A DNA stretch of 64,000 nt from Aplidium turbinatum (taxonomy: Eukaryota; Chordata; Ascidiacea; Aplousobranchia; Polyclinidae), in the NCBI GenBank assembly GCA_918807975.1, contig OU964918.1:4774001-4838000 (forward strand), written 5' to 3'. Below the pieces are notes generated by a model. The model had not been told where the DNA came from, ran no database searches, and saw only the letters and a program-made list of their open reading frames with translations. How positions within the stretch are numbered: the first letter of the stretch is position 1; every line of letters begins with the position of its first letter. The position numbers and the translations under genes were made by a program. Positions 1 through 9,960 of the stretch are shown here, piece after piece.

Positions 1-1440
1 ATTTGCTTCTCGGTTGCACACTTCATTCATTTACATCAAAACCTCTGACAAATGGCTCATGCGATTAACCGACTTTTGTCTGCATCAACATTTGCATTGA
101 TTGTTTACAAAATATTTACAATTTTATTTTTTATTATTGTTTTTGCCTAGATTTTAAAAATTTTACCACCTCTCTGCCTGTTATTGTTTATTTATTTTGT
201 TTCTTTGTTGTTTATTTAACTTTCCTGACTTTGTTTCTTATTTGTATGAGGGTGGAACCTGCCTTGGTTGGCTTTGTAATCTTTCGTTGTCATCCAAGTA
301 GGCTACCAGCACGATATCGTAGCTTACGTCATAAAAGCCATGAAAAGAATCTGTTTCTGTTGACTGTAAAAATTATATGTTTTGTCGCCTGCCACGATAA
401 AATTGTAGAAATGTTTATTGAAAGTGTTTCTCACAAATACTTGTGAGCTGAAAAGATTGTTTTAAAATATTTCGAACTGGCAACCTTGTTTTTGGGCAAC
501 TTTTAAGGGTTTACATAAACGCATTACTTTATCATTGCTCAGTGTTAGATTGATATACTATGAGTTGAAAAGATTTTTTTATTATTTGTACTCAAAAGCG
601 GAATTGAATCGGTCTGGATTCCTCTGATTGAGTGCACTTTGTGATTTTGCCAAAACACAGCGCTTTTGATCAATGCCGACTCAATATCCTTGGGAACTTT
701 ATTGAGACGCTGTGGCCACTGGGCCACGCAGCTCGATGAGAAACAAACCGAAGTGAGCTGATGTTGAACAGCCTGAATGATCTGAATATCTGCACTTGCT
801 ACTATAAAGCTACAGGGCTTACCATATTGCAAACTGGTTGTCACAATAGTTGAGTTACCGTTAAAGCTTATAGGCTTTTTAATGTTGAGCTGTCTTTGTT
901 TTTTAATGTTGGACTTGTAGGCAATTAGTATATATAATCAACGTTTAAAAGTATTAAAAGTGGCAAATGGCGTATGAAAATAAAATTGTCGACATCGTCG
1001 GCTAAAATAAGTTTTCTGCCGCTGAACAATTCGCTTCATTACTTTTAATGAGCGAACAACAAAAATCAGTTAGCCTACACTCGACAAGCAATAAATTGCC
1101 GGCATTGTGCTTATAAAGTACAGTAGGTTACACAAAATTGTTGGCGAACCAACGCGTGAAATGTTATAAAGCAACATGTTTTTAAAAGGACAATTATGAG
1201 TAGCCTACGTGTTTTTTTTTTTACGTTAGAAATAAAAATTACTAAATGATTCATACTTTCGAGAGAATCTTTCCAAACTTACTTGTTGAAGTGTCAGAAG
1301 AGTGATTCGCAAATTATTAATTAAGCTTTTATTTATTTTCAACCCGACTTACGCTTAGAGGTCACCAATGTGGTGTAACATTTATATTAGAGGTTTGTTG
1401 ATGGTTTTATAAGTTAATTAATTATCTTAAGACTATCTGA
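1..1440. other. No gene seen; AT-rich flank
   Basis: I see no coding region with recognisable motifs. The only structure I can support is a dispersed repeat at about 600-838 (listed separately). Short open frames here show no domain, no splice context and no similarity to anything else in the window. Confidence 0.6.
600..838 (+). repeat. Dispersed repeat R1, copy 1
   Basis: This stretch aligns by eye with 9365-9530 in the same orientation. Both contain a block around 'gctgtggccactg' and then 'gaaacaaaccgaagt', and both end near 'agggcttaccata'. The two copies differ by many substitutions and small gaps, so the repeat is old. No coding potential is evident. The second copy begins near a hAT-like terminus (about 9308), so R1 may be the inside of a non-autonomous hAT, but I cannot define its ends here. 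Confidence 0.6.
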
Positions 1441-1476
1441 TAAAATTCTATACAATTTGTTATCTGACTCCACTAA

Positions 1477-1490
1477 ACAATTTAAACATA
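1477..1490. repeat. 14-bp direct repeat, left side of ribozyme array
   Basis: The 14-mer ACAATTTAAACATA occurs here and again at 3976-3989. The two copies exactly bracket the retrozyme array and look like a target-site duplication. One caveat: the array unit itself contains 'cacaat' near the right junction, so a few of the matching bases could be microhomology. Confidence 0.75.
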
Positions 1491-1526
1491 TGTTTCTCGG
1501 CAGCCGATTTGTAGCAAGAATTGACA

Positions 1527-1573
1527 GCGATAGACACGTGTTTCGCCCATGAGGCTGGGCTCATCAGTATCGC
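1527..1573 (-). ncRNA. Hammerhead ribozyme, inverted unit
   Basis: Read on the minus strand. Stem I pairs GCGATA with TATCGC. The core CTGATGA is intact. Stem II is GCCC/GGGC with an 8-nt loop. The GAAA box follows, then a stem III of ACA/TGU with a 2-nt loop, and cleavage would follow GUC. All invariant core bases are present. It lies in opposite orientation to the other six ribozymes. Confidence 0.85.
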
Positions 1574-2103
1574 ACCGTATTCTGCCACAAATTTATTCGA
1601 CCACCGCTTTACCGTCAGTTTAACTCTTATCTTTGTGGAAACAAAGAAAGAGCCAACAAAACCAGCAGGCGCCAGGGCAGAGGACATTGTGAAGAAAGGG
1701 GCGTTCTTCCCGGCTATCAGCACAAGGCTGAGCACTCACTAGTACAGCGAGCAGCTGCGATTCGCCAACCATAACGGTGTAGCTTCCACGCTAAGCCATT
1801 CAGACCATCCAATCAACAATATGTTTCTCGGCAGCCGATTTGTACCGAGAAACATATTGTTGATTGGATGGTCTGAATGGCTTAGCGTGGAAGCTACACC
1901 GTTATGGTTGGCGAATCGCAGCTGCTCGCTGTACTAGTGAGTGCTCAGCCTTGTGCTGATAGCCGGGAAGAACGCCCCTTTCTTCACAATGTCCTCTGCC
2001 CTGGCGCCTGCTGGTTTTGTTGGCTCTTTCTTTGTTTCCACAAAGATAAGAGTTAAACTGACTGGTAAAGCGGTGGTCGAATAAATTTGTGGCAGAATAC
2101 GGT

Positions 2104-2150
2104 GCGATAGTGATGAGCCCAGCCTCATGGGCGAAACACGTGTCTATCGC
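2104..2150 (+). ncRNA. Hammerhead ribozyme, direct unit 1 (core variant)
   Basis: It has the same secondary structure as the other units, with perfect stems I and II and the GAAA box. The first core base is G instead of C (GTGATGA). In known hammerheads this C3 pairs with G8 at the active site, so this copy is probably inactive or very weak. Confidence 0.75.
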
Positions 2151-2435
2151 TGTCAATTCTTGCTACAAATCGGCTGCCGAGAAACATATTGTTGATTGGA
2201 TGGTCTGAATGGCTTAGCGTGGAAGCTACACCGTTATGGTTGGCGAATCGCAGCTGCTCGCTGTACTAGTGAGTGCTCAGCCTTGTGCTGATAGCCGGGA
2301 AGAACGCCCCTTTCTTCACAATGTCCTCTGCCCTGGCGCCTGCTGGTTTTGTTGGCTCTTTCTTTGTTTCCACAAAGATAAGAGTTAAACTGACTGGTAA
2401 AGCGGTGGTCGAATAAATTTGTGGCAGAATACGGT

Positions 2436-2482
2436 GCGATACTGATGAGCCCAGCCTCATGGGCGAAACACGTGTCTATCGC
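2436..2482 (+). ncRNA. Hammerhead ribozyme, direct unit 2
   Basis: Stem I GCGATA/TATCGC is perfect. Core CTGATGA, stem II GCCC/GGGC, the GAAA box and a GUC cleavage site are all present. Stem III is minimal (3 bp, 2-nt loop), a form known to work best as a dimer or with loop contacts. Tandem units would supply a partner in one transcript. Confidence 0.88.
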
Positions 2483-2766
2483 TGTCAATTCTTGCTACAA
2501 ATCGGCTGCCGAGAAACATATTGTTGATTGGATGGTCTGAATGGCTTAGCGTGGAAGCTACACCGTTATGGTTGGCGAATCGCAGCTGCTCGCTGTACTA
2601 GTGAGTGCTCAGCCTTGTGCTGATAGCCGGAAGAACGCCCCTTTCTTCACAATGTCCTCTGCCCTGGCGCCTGCTGGTTTTGTTGGCTCTTTCTTTGTTT
2701 CCACAAAGATAAGAGTTAAACTGACTGGTAAAGCGGTGGTCGAATAAATTTGTGGCAGAATACGGT

Positions 2767-2813
2767 GCGATACTGATGAGCCCAGCCTCATGGGCGAAAC
2801 ACGTGTCTATCGC
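2767..2813 (+). ncRNA. Hammerhead ribozyme, direct unit 3
   Basis: The sequence is the same as in unit 2. The enclosing unit is one base shorter because of a single-base deletion upstream of the ribozyme (near 2628), which leaves the motif unaffected. Confidence 0.88.
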
Positions 2814-3098
2814 TGTCAATTCTTGCTACAAATCGGCTGCCGAGAAACATATTGTTGATTGGATGGTCTGAATGGCTTAGCGTGGAAGCTACACCGTTAT
2901 GGTTGGCGAATCGCAGCTGCTCGCTGTACTAGTGAGTGCTCAGCCTTGTGCTGATAGCCGGGAAGAACGCCCCTTTCTTCACAATGTCCTCTGCCCTGGC
3001 GCCTGCTGGTTTTGTTGGCTCTTTCTTTGTTTCCACAAAGATAAGAGTTAAACTGACTGGTAAAGCGGTGGTCGAATAAATTTGTGGCAGAATACGGT

Positions 3099-3145
3099 GC
3101 GATACTGATGAGCCCAGCCTCATGGGCGAAACACGTGTCTATCGC
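3099..3145 (+). ncRNA. Hammerhead ribozyme, direct unit 4
   Basis: The core, both perfect stems and the GUC cleavage site match unit 2 exactly. Confidence 0.88.
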
Positions 3146-3430
3146 TGTCAATTCTTGCTACAAATCGGCTGCCGAGAAACATATTGTTGATTGGATGGTC
3201 TGAATGGCTTAGCGTGGAAGCTACACCGTTATGGTTGGCGAATCGCAGCTGCTCGCTGTACTAGTGAGTGCTCAGCCTTGTGCTGATAGCCGGGAAGAAC
3301 GCCCCTTTCTTCACAATGTCCTCTGCCCTGGCGCCTGCTGGTTTTGTTGGCTCTTTCTTTGTTTCCACAAAGATAAGAGTTAAACTGACTGGTAAAGCGG
3401 TGGTCGAATAAATTTGTGGCAGAATACGGT

Positions 3431-3477
3431 GCGATACTGATGAGCCCAGCCTCATGGGCGAAACACGTGTCTATCGC
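3431..3477 (+). ncRNA. Hammerhead ribozyme, direct unit 5
   Basis: The core, both perfect stems and the GUC cleavage site match unit 2 exactly. Confidence 0.88.
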
Positions 3478-3761
3478 TGTCAATTCTTGCTACAAATCGG
3501 CTGCCGAGAAACATATTGTTGATTGGATGGTCTGAATGGCTTAGCGTGGAAGCTACACCGTTATGGTTGGCGAATCGCAGCTGCTCGCTGTACTAGTGAG
3601 TGCTCAGCCTTGTGCTGATAGCCGGAAAGAACGCCCCTTTCTTCACAATGTCCTCTGCCCTGGCGCCTGCTGGTTTTTTGGCTCTTTCTTTGTTTCCACA
3701 AAGATAAGAGTTAAACTGACTGGTAAAGCGGTGGTCGAATAAATTTGTGGCAGAATACGGT

Positions 3762-3808
3762 GCGATAGTGATGAGCCCAGCCTCATGGGCGAAACACGTG
3801 TCTATCGC
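3762..3808 (+). ncRNA. Hammerhead ribozyme, direct unit 6 (core variant)
   Basis: It carries the same C-to-G change at the first core base as direct unit 1, so it is probably inactive. It sits in the last full unit before the truncated seventh one. Sharing this change with unit 1, while units 2-5 lack it, says something about how the array was built. Confidence 0.75.
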
Positions 3809-3975
3809 TGTCAATTCTTGCTACAAATCGGCTGCCGAGAAACATATTGTTGATTGGATGGTCTGAATGGCTTAGCGTGGAAGCTACACCGTTATGGTTG
3901 GCGAATCGCAGCTGCTCGCTGTACTAGTGAGTGCTCAGCCTTGTGCTGATAGCCGGGAAGAACGCCCCTTTCTGC

Positions 3976-3989
3976 ACAATTTAAACATA
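3976..3989. repeat. 14-bp direct repeat, right side of ribozyme array
   Basis: Identical to 1477-1490; see that entry. It follows the truncated seventh unit directly. Confidence 0.75.
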
Positions 3990-4239
3990 ACTGTTATTCA
4001 TATTATATTGTCGAGTTAATCACGTTAATCATTGTTTGGACGAGTCCCCAGTGTAGGCTTTTTGCTGGTTAAAGGACTCACCTGTCTACTCAATGTTGCA
4101 AACTTGTTGCGGGGAAGTAAACGTCTATCTCCGGAAAATTTGATTTAAAAACTGTTTAATTTTGATATAACACACGCTGGTTTTTGCATAGAATAAAAAA
4201 CCTGAAAAACGTTGAAAGAACTTTAGTATTTCTTTAACT

Positions 4240-4420
4240 CAGATCTTCAATTTGCAATTTACCAATTCTGATTGTCCGGGCCTCACGCATTGAGGCTTCT
4301 ATCTAATGCAAAAAGTTTAGTCTGATAAGATATTTCCAAATAAAAACCAAAACAAAATCCATCCAGGTTAAGACGATTCTCTTTCAATTTAATTAATTTC
4401 AGACAATTTAAATCAAGACA
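4240..4420 (+). repeat. Dispersed repeat R2, copy 1
   Basis: It aligns with 9785-9960 in the same orientation. Shared landmarks are 'gggcctcac', a 'ccaggtta' block and a run of 'attaattt' and 'cagaca' followed by 'caagacattcct'. There is no coding potential. Confidence 0.6.
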
Positions 4421-4429
4421 TTCCTTTTT

Positions 4430-4870
4430 GTGCGGATAAAAAAAGTTGTAATGCGGATGAGGTGGATGAAAATTGCCCATGATTTTACTTTTCATTATGT
4501 GCGGTTACTCAAATATGCCGTATTGTTGACAATAGTCTTGTGTCTTTCCATGATGCCAATTCAGTCTTTTATCTGGTTAACTTTATTACAAGGTTACCAA
4601 TTTTTTACCAGTTTCGCGGAATTGAGCTGGTTTTGATTCAGAATCAGGAAAAATTCAGTTCTTAAAGGTTGCAAGTTTTGCGCTAGGTTTTGTTTTTTGT
4701 TTGCGGTTTGACAGTTTATAATTCAAATTTAACTTAAAAAAGAGCTTGTAGCTGTTTTGCAACACGTGTGCGAATTTGGCCCAAGGGATTAGTAATGTTT
4801 TTAATCAAGGAAAACACGTTGCATTTTGGGTACGAGCTATTGATAGATTTAAAGACCTGACGATCCTAGC
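4430..4870 (+). repeat. Dispersed repeat related to the hAT at 29110
   Basis: It is similar to 29160-29690. Shared blocks include 'ggtggatgaaaattgccca', 'acaatagtcttgtgtctt' and 'ttgattca/caaaatca'. This copy lacks the 78-bp foldback found at 29202-29279 and so shows the empty site for that insertion (around 4456). Confidence 0.65.
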
Positions 4871-5244
4871 ACAATTTATTGCAACCCTTTAACTGCCAGT
4901 GCCACGGGCTGTGGAGAGCTCGAGCCCTAAAAAACTACATGCTGTTTGCAATCACCATAACTCTGGTCTTTGTTTGCCAAACTGCATGGGTCTTACTTTT
5001 TTAGAAATAGGAATATTTTTATTTTCTAGAAGTGGAAAAAAAATTGCTGGGTTTGTGTTTGAATTTTCTCTGCAACTTTCAATGATTTACAGAGAATTTT
5101 TATTTTTTGTGCAAAGTGAAGTTTATTCGGTTCTTTCTTCGCATAACGAATAAAAATCAAAACTGCAACGTTTGTGTGGAAAGCTTAACACTTGCCTGAC
5201 ATCTACCGGTGATGTTTAACGCAATTTGAAGATTTTTGTTGGTA

Positions 5245-5400
5245 GCATGACAATTCAAAGCAGACAATTCAAAGCAGACAATTTTCAAAGCCGACAATTC
5301 AAAGCCGATGATTCTAGAATCTAGAACGAAGGGTTAATGTTAGGGTTTGGGTTTCAAAGCTGATCATTCTAAGACGAAAGGTTTAGGTTAGGGTTATTGT
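5245..5400 (+). repeat. Short imperfect tandem repeats with telomere-like bases
   Basis: Several copies of a 13-15-bp phrase around 'gacaattcaaagc' run from 5248 to 5310. They are followed by interrupted TTAGGG-like motifs at 5331-5400 ('gttagggtttggg' and 'ttaggttagggtta'). This looks like a degenerate satellite; its telomeric character is weak. Confidence 0.4.
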
Positions 5401-5524
5401 CTTTATCTAAAAAAATTATCAGCTTTAAATTGACGTATAATCATTTTTGTTTGGATATCTAAATGGAAACGAAAAATAAATCAAAAAAGCAAAATTTTTG
5501 AAGTTTGTCAGAAATTTTAATCAT

Positions 5525-8500
5525 TTAACCCTTTGCTTTTCAACGTTTTTTTGGAAGTTAACTGCTCAAGGGGGGGCCATTTTTGGATCAAATTCAATCA
5601 GCTGTTACGAGTTATCCGCTGATGCTATTTCAACAGAAGTTGCACTGGTGTGAAAGCAAATCATTTGTCCATAAGTTTGAAAACTCATTATTTTAAAATT
5701 TTATATGTTAAACTTGATATTTCAATTTTTGCAAAGGTACCTAAAAACGACAATTTTGATTTAACTTGCCGCCTTTAATTAACCGTGCTAATCCGATTTC
5801 ATGCAAACTTCTAAATAACAAAGAGCTCGATCGAACGCACGAAGTGTGTGTGCGGTGTGCCGAATCATTGCATTGATTAGAATTTACGACTTGCGAGCAA
5901 ATCTTATTGTAAGCTACTCAGTACTCACTGATTCTAAAATAGATACAATCAGAGTAATATTGTTACACGAATTTGAAAAAAACAAAACTGCGTTTGTTGT
6001 CTTACATTTTTGTCCTAAACTAATGCATTCCGAAACTCATGGCTAGCTTCTAGTTTTATGGAACCAAATTTCTCATAAGTAACACCTTAGCCTGCTTGAA
6101 TAGCTGTTTACATCTTCGTTTGTGTATTTTAGGTCTACAATTGAGTTTGTAGTATGAATATTTTTAGTAGAGAGAAGACAATTGAACAAGTTGTTGAAAT
6201 AATCTGAAATTTCTAAGTTCAAATTAGGTGCTTTTGAAATTGTGGATTTGTGTCAAGTCGCATCACAAATATCATGCAGGCCACATCATAAGTCATTTCG
6301 CTTACGAGTGTTTATAAACATGACTCATAAATTACATCCACAAAAAATACAGCATTTACATCAACAAAGCTAAGTTCGAAGCTCACTTTTTATTGAAGAT
6401 TGTGTCAATCAATTTGAAAATACATTTTTAGTCCGCCAGCGTCGAAATAATGCAACAGCGAATTGAGGAACATGCGTAAACAAAGGAAATGTGAAATAAC
6501 CCACAGTCAGCAAATCTACATAAATTTAACGTTTACAAATGTTGAATCAATGTAAAAGGACTGGATTGCTGACTGGGTCCTTATTGTTTGAAGCACTAAA
6601 AATACGCGTAAAAGCGACAACGTCAGCAAGGCAGTGATTATGTTTCTGGCCAAAAAAAAAATAACGTTTGACTTCAAAGATAAAAATGATTATAACGAAG
6701 CTTCAAAGTTTGTCGTAAAACATTTTACTGAGATACAATAAACATAATCATTTTGTGCCAGATTGTGAGAAGACTTCCTAGATTCTTTCCAACCATTTGC
6801 ATGATTGCAAATTATTTTCTATAACTTTACATTGCTAAAAAATGGCTTCTTTGTTGAAACAACGTGGCTACAATTCTATAAAAAATTCTTAGGCCTACTA
6901 CATTGAAGTAATGAAATTTTTTTTGTGATTTTGCTGATGACGTTTTACAATATCCGAGAAGTAAAAAATAATAATGATGAATTATTTTACAAAACCGTGG
7001 TTTGCAAGTGCTTCACAAAAAATTGTTGGGGGAAAATTTACTATTAGACGTAAAACGTTTGTAAAAGAAATTTGTCGGTTTACGTATTTATAATGTTTAT
7101 TGCGCTGTTATCGAATTATAAACTGCCTGTAGGCTATTGTCTACCTTTGTGGTTGCCGGCCAGCTTAGAGCAGCATGCAAACTAAGCGTTTATGGTATTT
7201 GCATCGTGTTATGATTCTCGAAAATTTCCCACAAGGTCTTTATTTTTATCGTGATATTTTGTGCCTCTTCTGTCCTAAACTTGAAGTTATTGTGCAGCAC
7301 TATCCACATCGGTTTTTAGACTCAGTCTTCATTGAAAATCTTTTGTGTGGTGCATCATTTCAAATAGTGTCTTTCCCTAAACTGTTACACAAATCGCCCA
7401 GAACCAGGTTGATTATTATGTATCTTACAGCAGTTGAGAGCCCGTTATTGTATGTGTGGAATTATTAGATGTCTGACTAAATTCATGCCAAAGTCGAGCA
7501 AATTCTGCTTTCGGGATCCTTGCCGTTATTTACTGTATTTTTTGTTGATAAGTTTAGGCAGCATTTTTCCAAGATAAATGAAGACATCGGTATTGTTCGT
7601 CACTTAGATTTAGTTTTCTCAGCATTATTTATTCATTCTTTGATCCACTAGTTTGTCCCACTTTTGGTATAATCGGATCGTTTATAAATGGCGGGTCTTC
7701 ACAATAGCCGGCCTCTTATACATTGGCGCAACGTATTCAGATGTTGAATCAATGATGAAGAAAGCTGATTTGTTGTTTGTCTTATGTGACGCCTAAATTT
7801 ATGCCTCGTCTACAGTACAAAATATTTTGTAATGTACATTGTGTACATTGTACATTTTGTTTGTAGGCCTACATTACAAAATATTTTGTAATGTAGATGA
7901 GGCATTATCATCTTTATTTTGCGCTTTTTGGAACAAAACACAGTGCACTGTGAAACAAAAATACAGGACATAACAACAAGTAGGCGACATAAAGCAGTGA
8001 AGGGACGCCATCGAGTTAGCTGCTACGTGCAAATGGAGCCTATCTCATAATTTTGAGTGTATCTCACAATTACTGTTTGCAAAAACGCTATTTCTCCGGC
8101 TTCTCCCAAAAGCATTTGCAGTGATACATTTCCTCAATTGCAAGTTTTGTCAATGAGAGCATTTCCATAGAACGTTTATTTCGAAACCAGGTTTTCGTGT
8201 CTTTATCCAAGAAAAGATTTCTTATTGTAACGTTTTTTATTCGTCAATGAATATTATCTGCTTGAAACAACTGTTTTGAATAGTTTGTGGCCTCCATAGC
8301 CTACTATTTTGATCGTGGATTGCTATTCTTCTTTGTAGAGCTGATAACGCAAAAAAGCTTGCTATTATTGTTTCTAATTAACAGCTTTGCGATCACTGGC
8401 TTTTCTTTGTAGCATAAGAAATAACGCGCTTTGTATTATTGAGGTCAAACCAAACAAAAGAAAGCAAGAGGATGCTTCTCTCTGCTCGCGCATATCGATG

Positions 8501-8776
8501 CACGAAGCAATTATGAGCTTATGGCTTGTCATCGCAATGTAATCCATTTCACGCTTTGCTGGAAGTTAGCTAGAAATAGCAAAAATTCACCAAAATCTTG
8601 AATTTACAAGAAAACTACACAACTTTTAGCATCAAATTTAATATCATCAGATCCGCCTGGCAATTTTAGGAAAAGTCAAGAAAAACCAAGTGCATGGCGT
8701 TACTGTGCTTCAAATAATTAAAGGAAATATGAGGGGGGGGCCAAATCTGGCCTCCCTTTGAGGAGCAAAGTGTTAA
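5525..8776. mobile_element. Possible old piggyBac-like element (TTAA ends)
   Basis: The left end reads TTAACCCTTTGC and the right end, reverse-complemented, reads TTAACACTTTGC. They agree at about 16 of the first 20 bases, and both are followed within 60 bases by a G-rich 'gggggggcc' block. TTAA termini with CCCTTTGC-like ends are typical of piggyBac relatives. I find no transposase motif inside, so this would be a non-coding or very decayed copy, or two unrelated ends. The interval otherwise shows no gene and contains the small foldback at 7802-7904. Confidence 0.35.
7802..7904. mobile_element. 103-bp foldback element with TTA duplication
   Basis: The two ends are near-perfect inverted repeats of about 34 bp, starting TGCCTC and containing the self-complementary block 'caaaatattttg'. 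TTA is present immediately on both sides (7799-7801 and 7905-7907), as expected for a 3-bp target duplication, or a TA duplication. The element is entirely stem-forming and has no coding content. Confidence 0.7.
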
Positions 8777-9307
8777 GGTATTTTCAAAAAACAATACACA
8801 AAATTTGTAAACATATTTCTAAAGACTGATGAAAATGCAACAACTTTTATGTATTGACTTTTTTTCTGGCAGTCACCGTTTTCAAAAAACAGCAGTTCAA
8901 AATCAAATGCTTGCTCAAATCATAGCAGTGTGTTGTGATAGAATTGCTGTGTTTTCTTGTATCCCATTCGTCAGACCAATCGTTTTATTTTTTTTATTTT
9001 TTTCTGTTCGAACATCATGTCGCTGCAAGTACCGTAACTGCAAGTAACAAGGTTATGACAGAGCAAGAACAGATGAAATAATTAGCAAGAGCATAGCCAA
9101 GTGAAAGTGTTGGAGGTAGCCTTGATTTCATGAGTTATTTCAAATATTACCGAGAAGTTTAATCGAATTGAGACAAGCAAGTTTGGTGGAAATAAGGGAA
9201 GGACTTTTAGTCATGGCACATAATATTTAATAGTAGGCTACATACATACTGTAATCTATTGCAATATAATTCATCTTGCAAACGTTACTCAAGTGAAACT
9301 TGTCACC

Positions 9308-9530
9308 AGAGGTGGGTAGTAGTGCGCTACTTTTGTAGCGTCGCTAACTATTTATTGAAAGTGCTTCCAAACACAGCGCTTTTGAGCAGTGCCGAACCAG
9401 CGCCCTCACGAACTTTGCATAGACGTTGTGGCCACTGAGCCGCGCACTCGATTGGAAACAAACCGAAGTAAGATGATATGAATATGATCTGAATCACTGT
9501 GCTTGCTACCAGAAAGCTATAGGGCTTACC
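9308..9530 (+). repeat. Dispersed repeat R1 copy 2, with hAT-like terminus
   Basis: The segment starts with 'agaggtgggtagtagtgcg', which resembles hAT termini seen in many animals. It continues into the R1 repeat shared with 600-838. It ends at the left target duplication of the SINE at 9547. Confidence 0.5.
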
Positions 9531-9546
9531 ATAAGGAAGGATAATA

Positions 9547-9760
9547 GTCGGCTGCATAGCCGAGTGGTGAGAACACTGGAACGGCAATCGAAAGGGCGCC
9601 GGTTCGACACCGCTCAAGAGCATGCGGCTGTGTCTGTTCTGTGGCAGGTCACTTAAAGGCATGCCTGAAGGTGGACACGAAGATTGGTTTCCTTGCCTTC
9701 CCGTCCACTTAATCTATATCTTCAACCACCGGGTGTAAGCCTGGATACGACAAACAAACC
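9547..9760 (+). mobile_element. tRNA-derived SINE with target duplications
   Basis: The head looks like a tRNA. An A box (TAGCCGAGTGG) and a B box (GGTTCGACACC) are spaced as in a class II tRNA. The body ends in 'acaaacaaacc'. Imperfect 16-bp direct repeats flank it (9531-9546 and 9761-9776, 13 of 16 matching), which is typical for LINE-mediated insertion. It separates the R1 copy from the following R2 copy. Confidence 0.8.
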
Positions 9761-9784
9761 ATAAAGCAAGATAATAACAATTGT

Positions 9785-9960
9785 AATTTATTAATTTTAA
9801 TTTAATTTACTAATTCTATTTGTTTGGGCCTCACTCTTTGAGAGGTTTTAAAAAGTCCAGTCTAGAAGTACATTCTTTTCCAAAATATAAACTATCCAGG
9901 TTATGACGATTGGATTTTAAATTAATTAACTTCAGACAAATCAAGACATTCCTCCTTAAC
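9785..9960 (+). repeat. Dispersed repeat R2, copy 2
   Basis: This is the partner of 4240-4420; see that entry. It follows directly after the SINE. Confidence 0.6.

Larger units (their letters stand above)
1491..3975. mobile_element. Retrozyme-like tandem array with hammerhead ribozymes
   Basis: The array has one unit in reverse orientation (1491-1844), then direct units starting at 1845, 2177, 2509, 2840, 3172 and 3504 (332, 332, 331, 332, 332, 331 bp) and a truncated seventh unit from 3835 to 3975. Units are almost identical. Each full unit has a hammerhead ribozyme about 260 bp from its start (listed separately). No unit has a sustained protein-coding frame: the overlapping frames in it are short and their ends shift with single-base indels. 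Tandem units of a few hundred bases with compact type I hammerheads are the known hallmark of metazoan retrozymes, and hammerhead-bearing satellites are known in newts, schistosomes and cave crickets. A 14-bp direct repeat at 1477-1490 and 3976-3989 suggests the array inserted as a block. The inverted first unit makes a head-to-head junction at 1844/1845. Confidence 0.85.

Noticed and set aside
231-446. Short frame near the window start
   Set aside because: No motif, splice context or repeat support.
1902-3814. Repeated short proteins starting MTAIDTCFAHEAG or MRLGSS in the array
   Set aside because: They overlap in two frames on one strand, change ends with single-base indels and overlie the ribozyme. 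They are by-products of the tandem DNA, not genes.
1491-3975. CRISPR-like or ordinary satellite array
   Set aside because: Units are long, contiguous and without spacers; the genome is eukaryotic; the ribozyme and flanking duplication point to a retrozyme.
4887-5222. Second small TTAA element (TTAACTGCCAGTG ... TTAAAC)
   Set aside because: The two ends do not pair well enough to count as inverted repeats.
5331-5400. Interstitial telomere
   Set aside because: Only a few imperfect TTAGGG-like units; no array.
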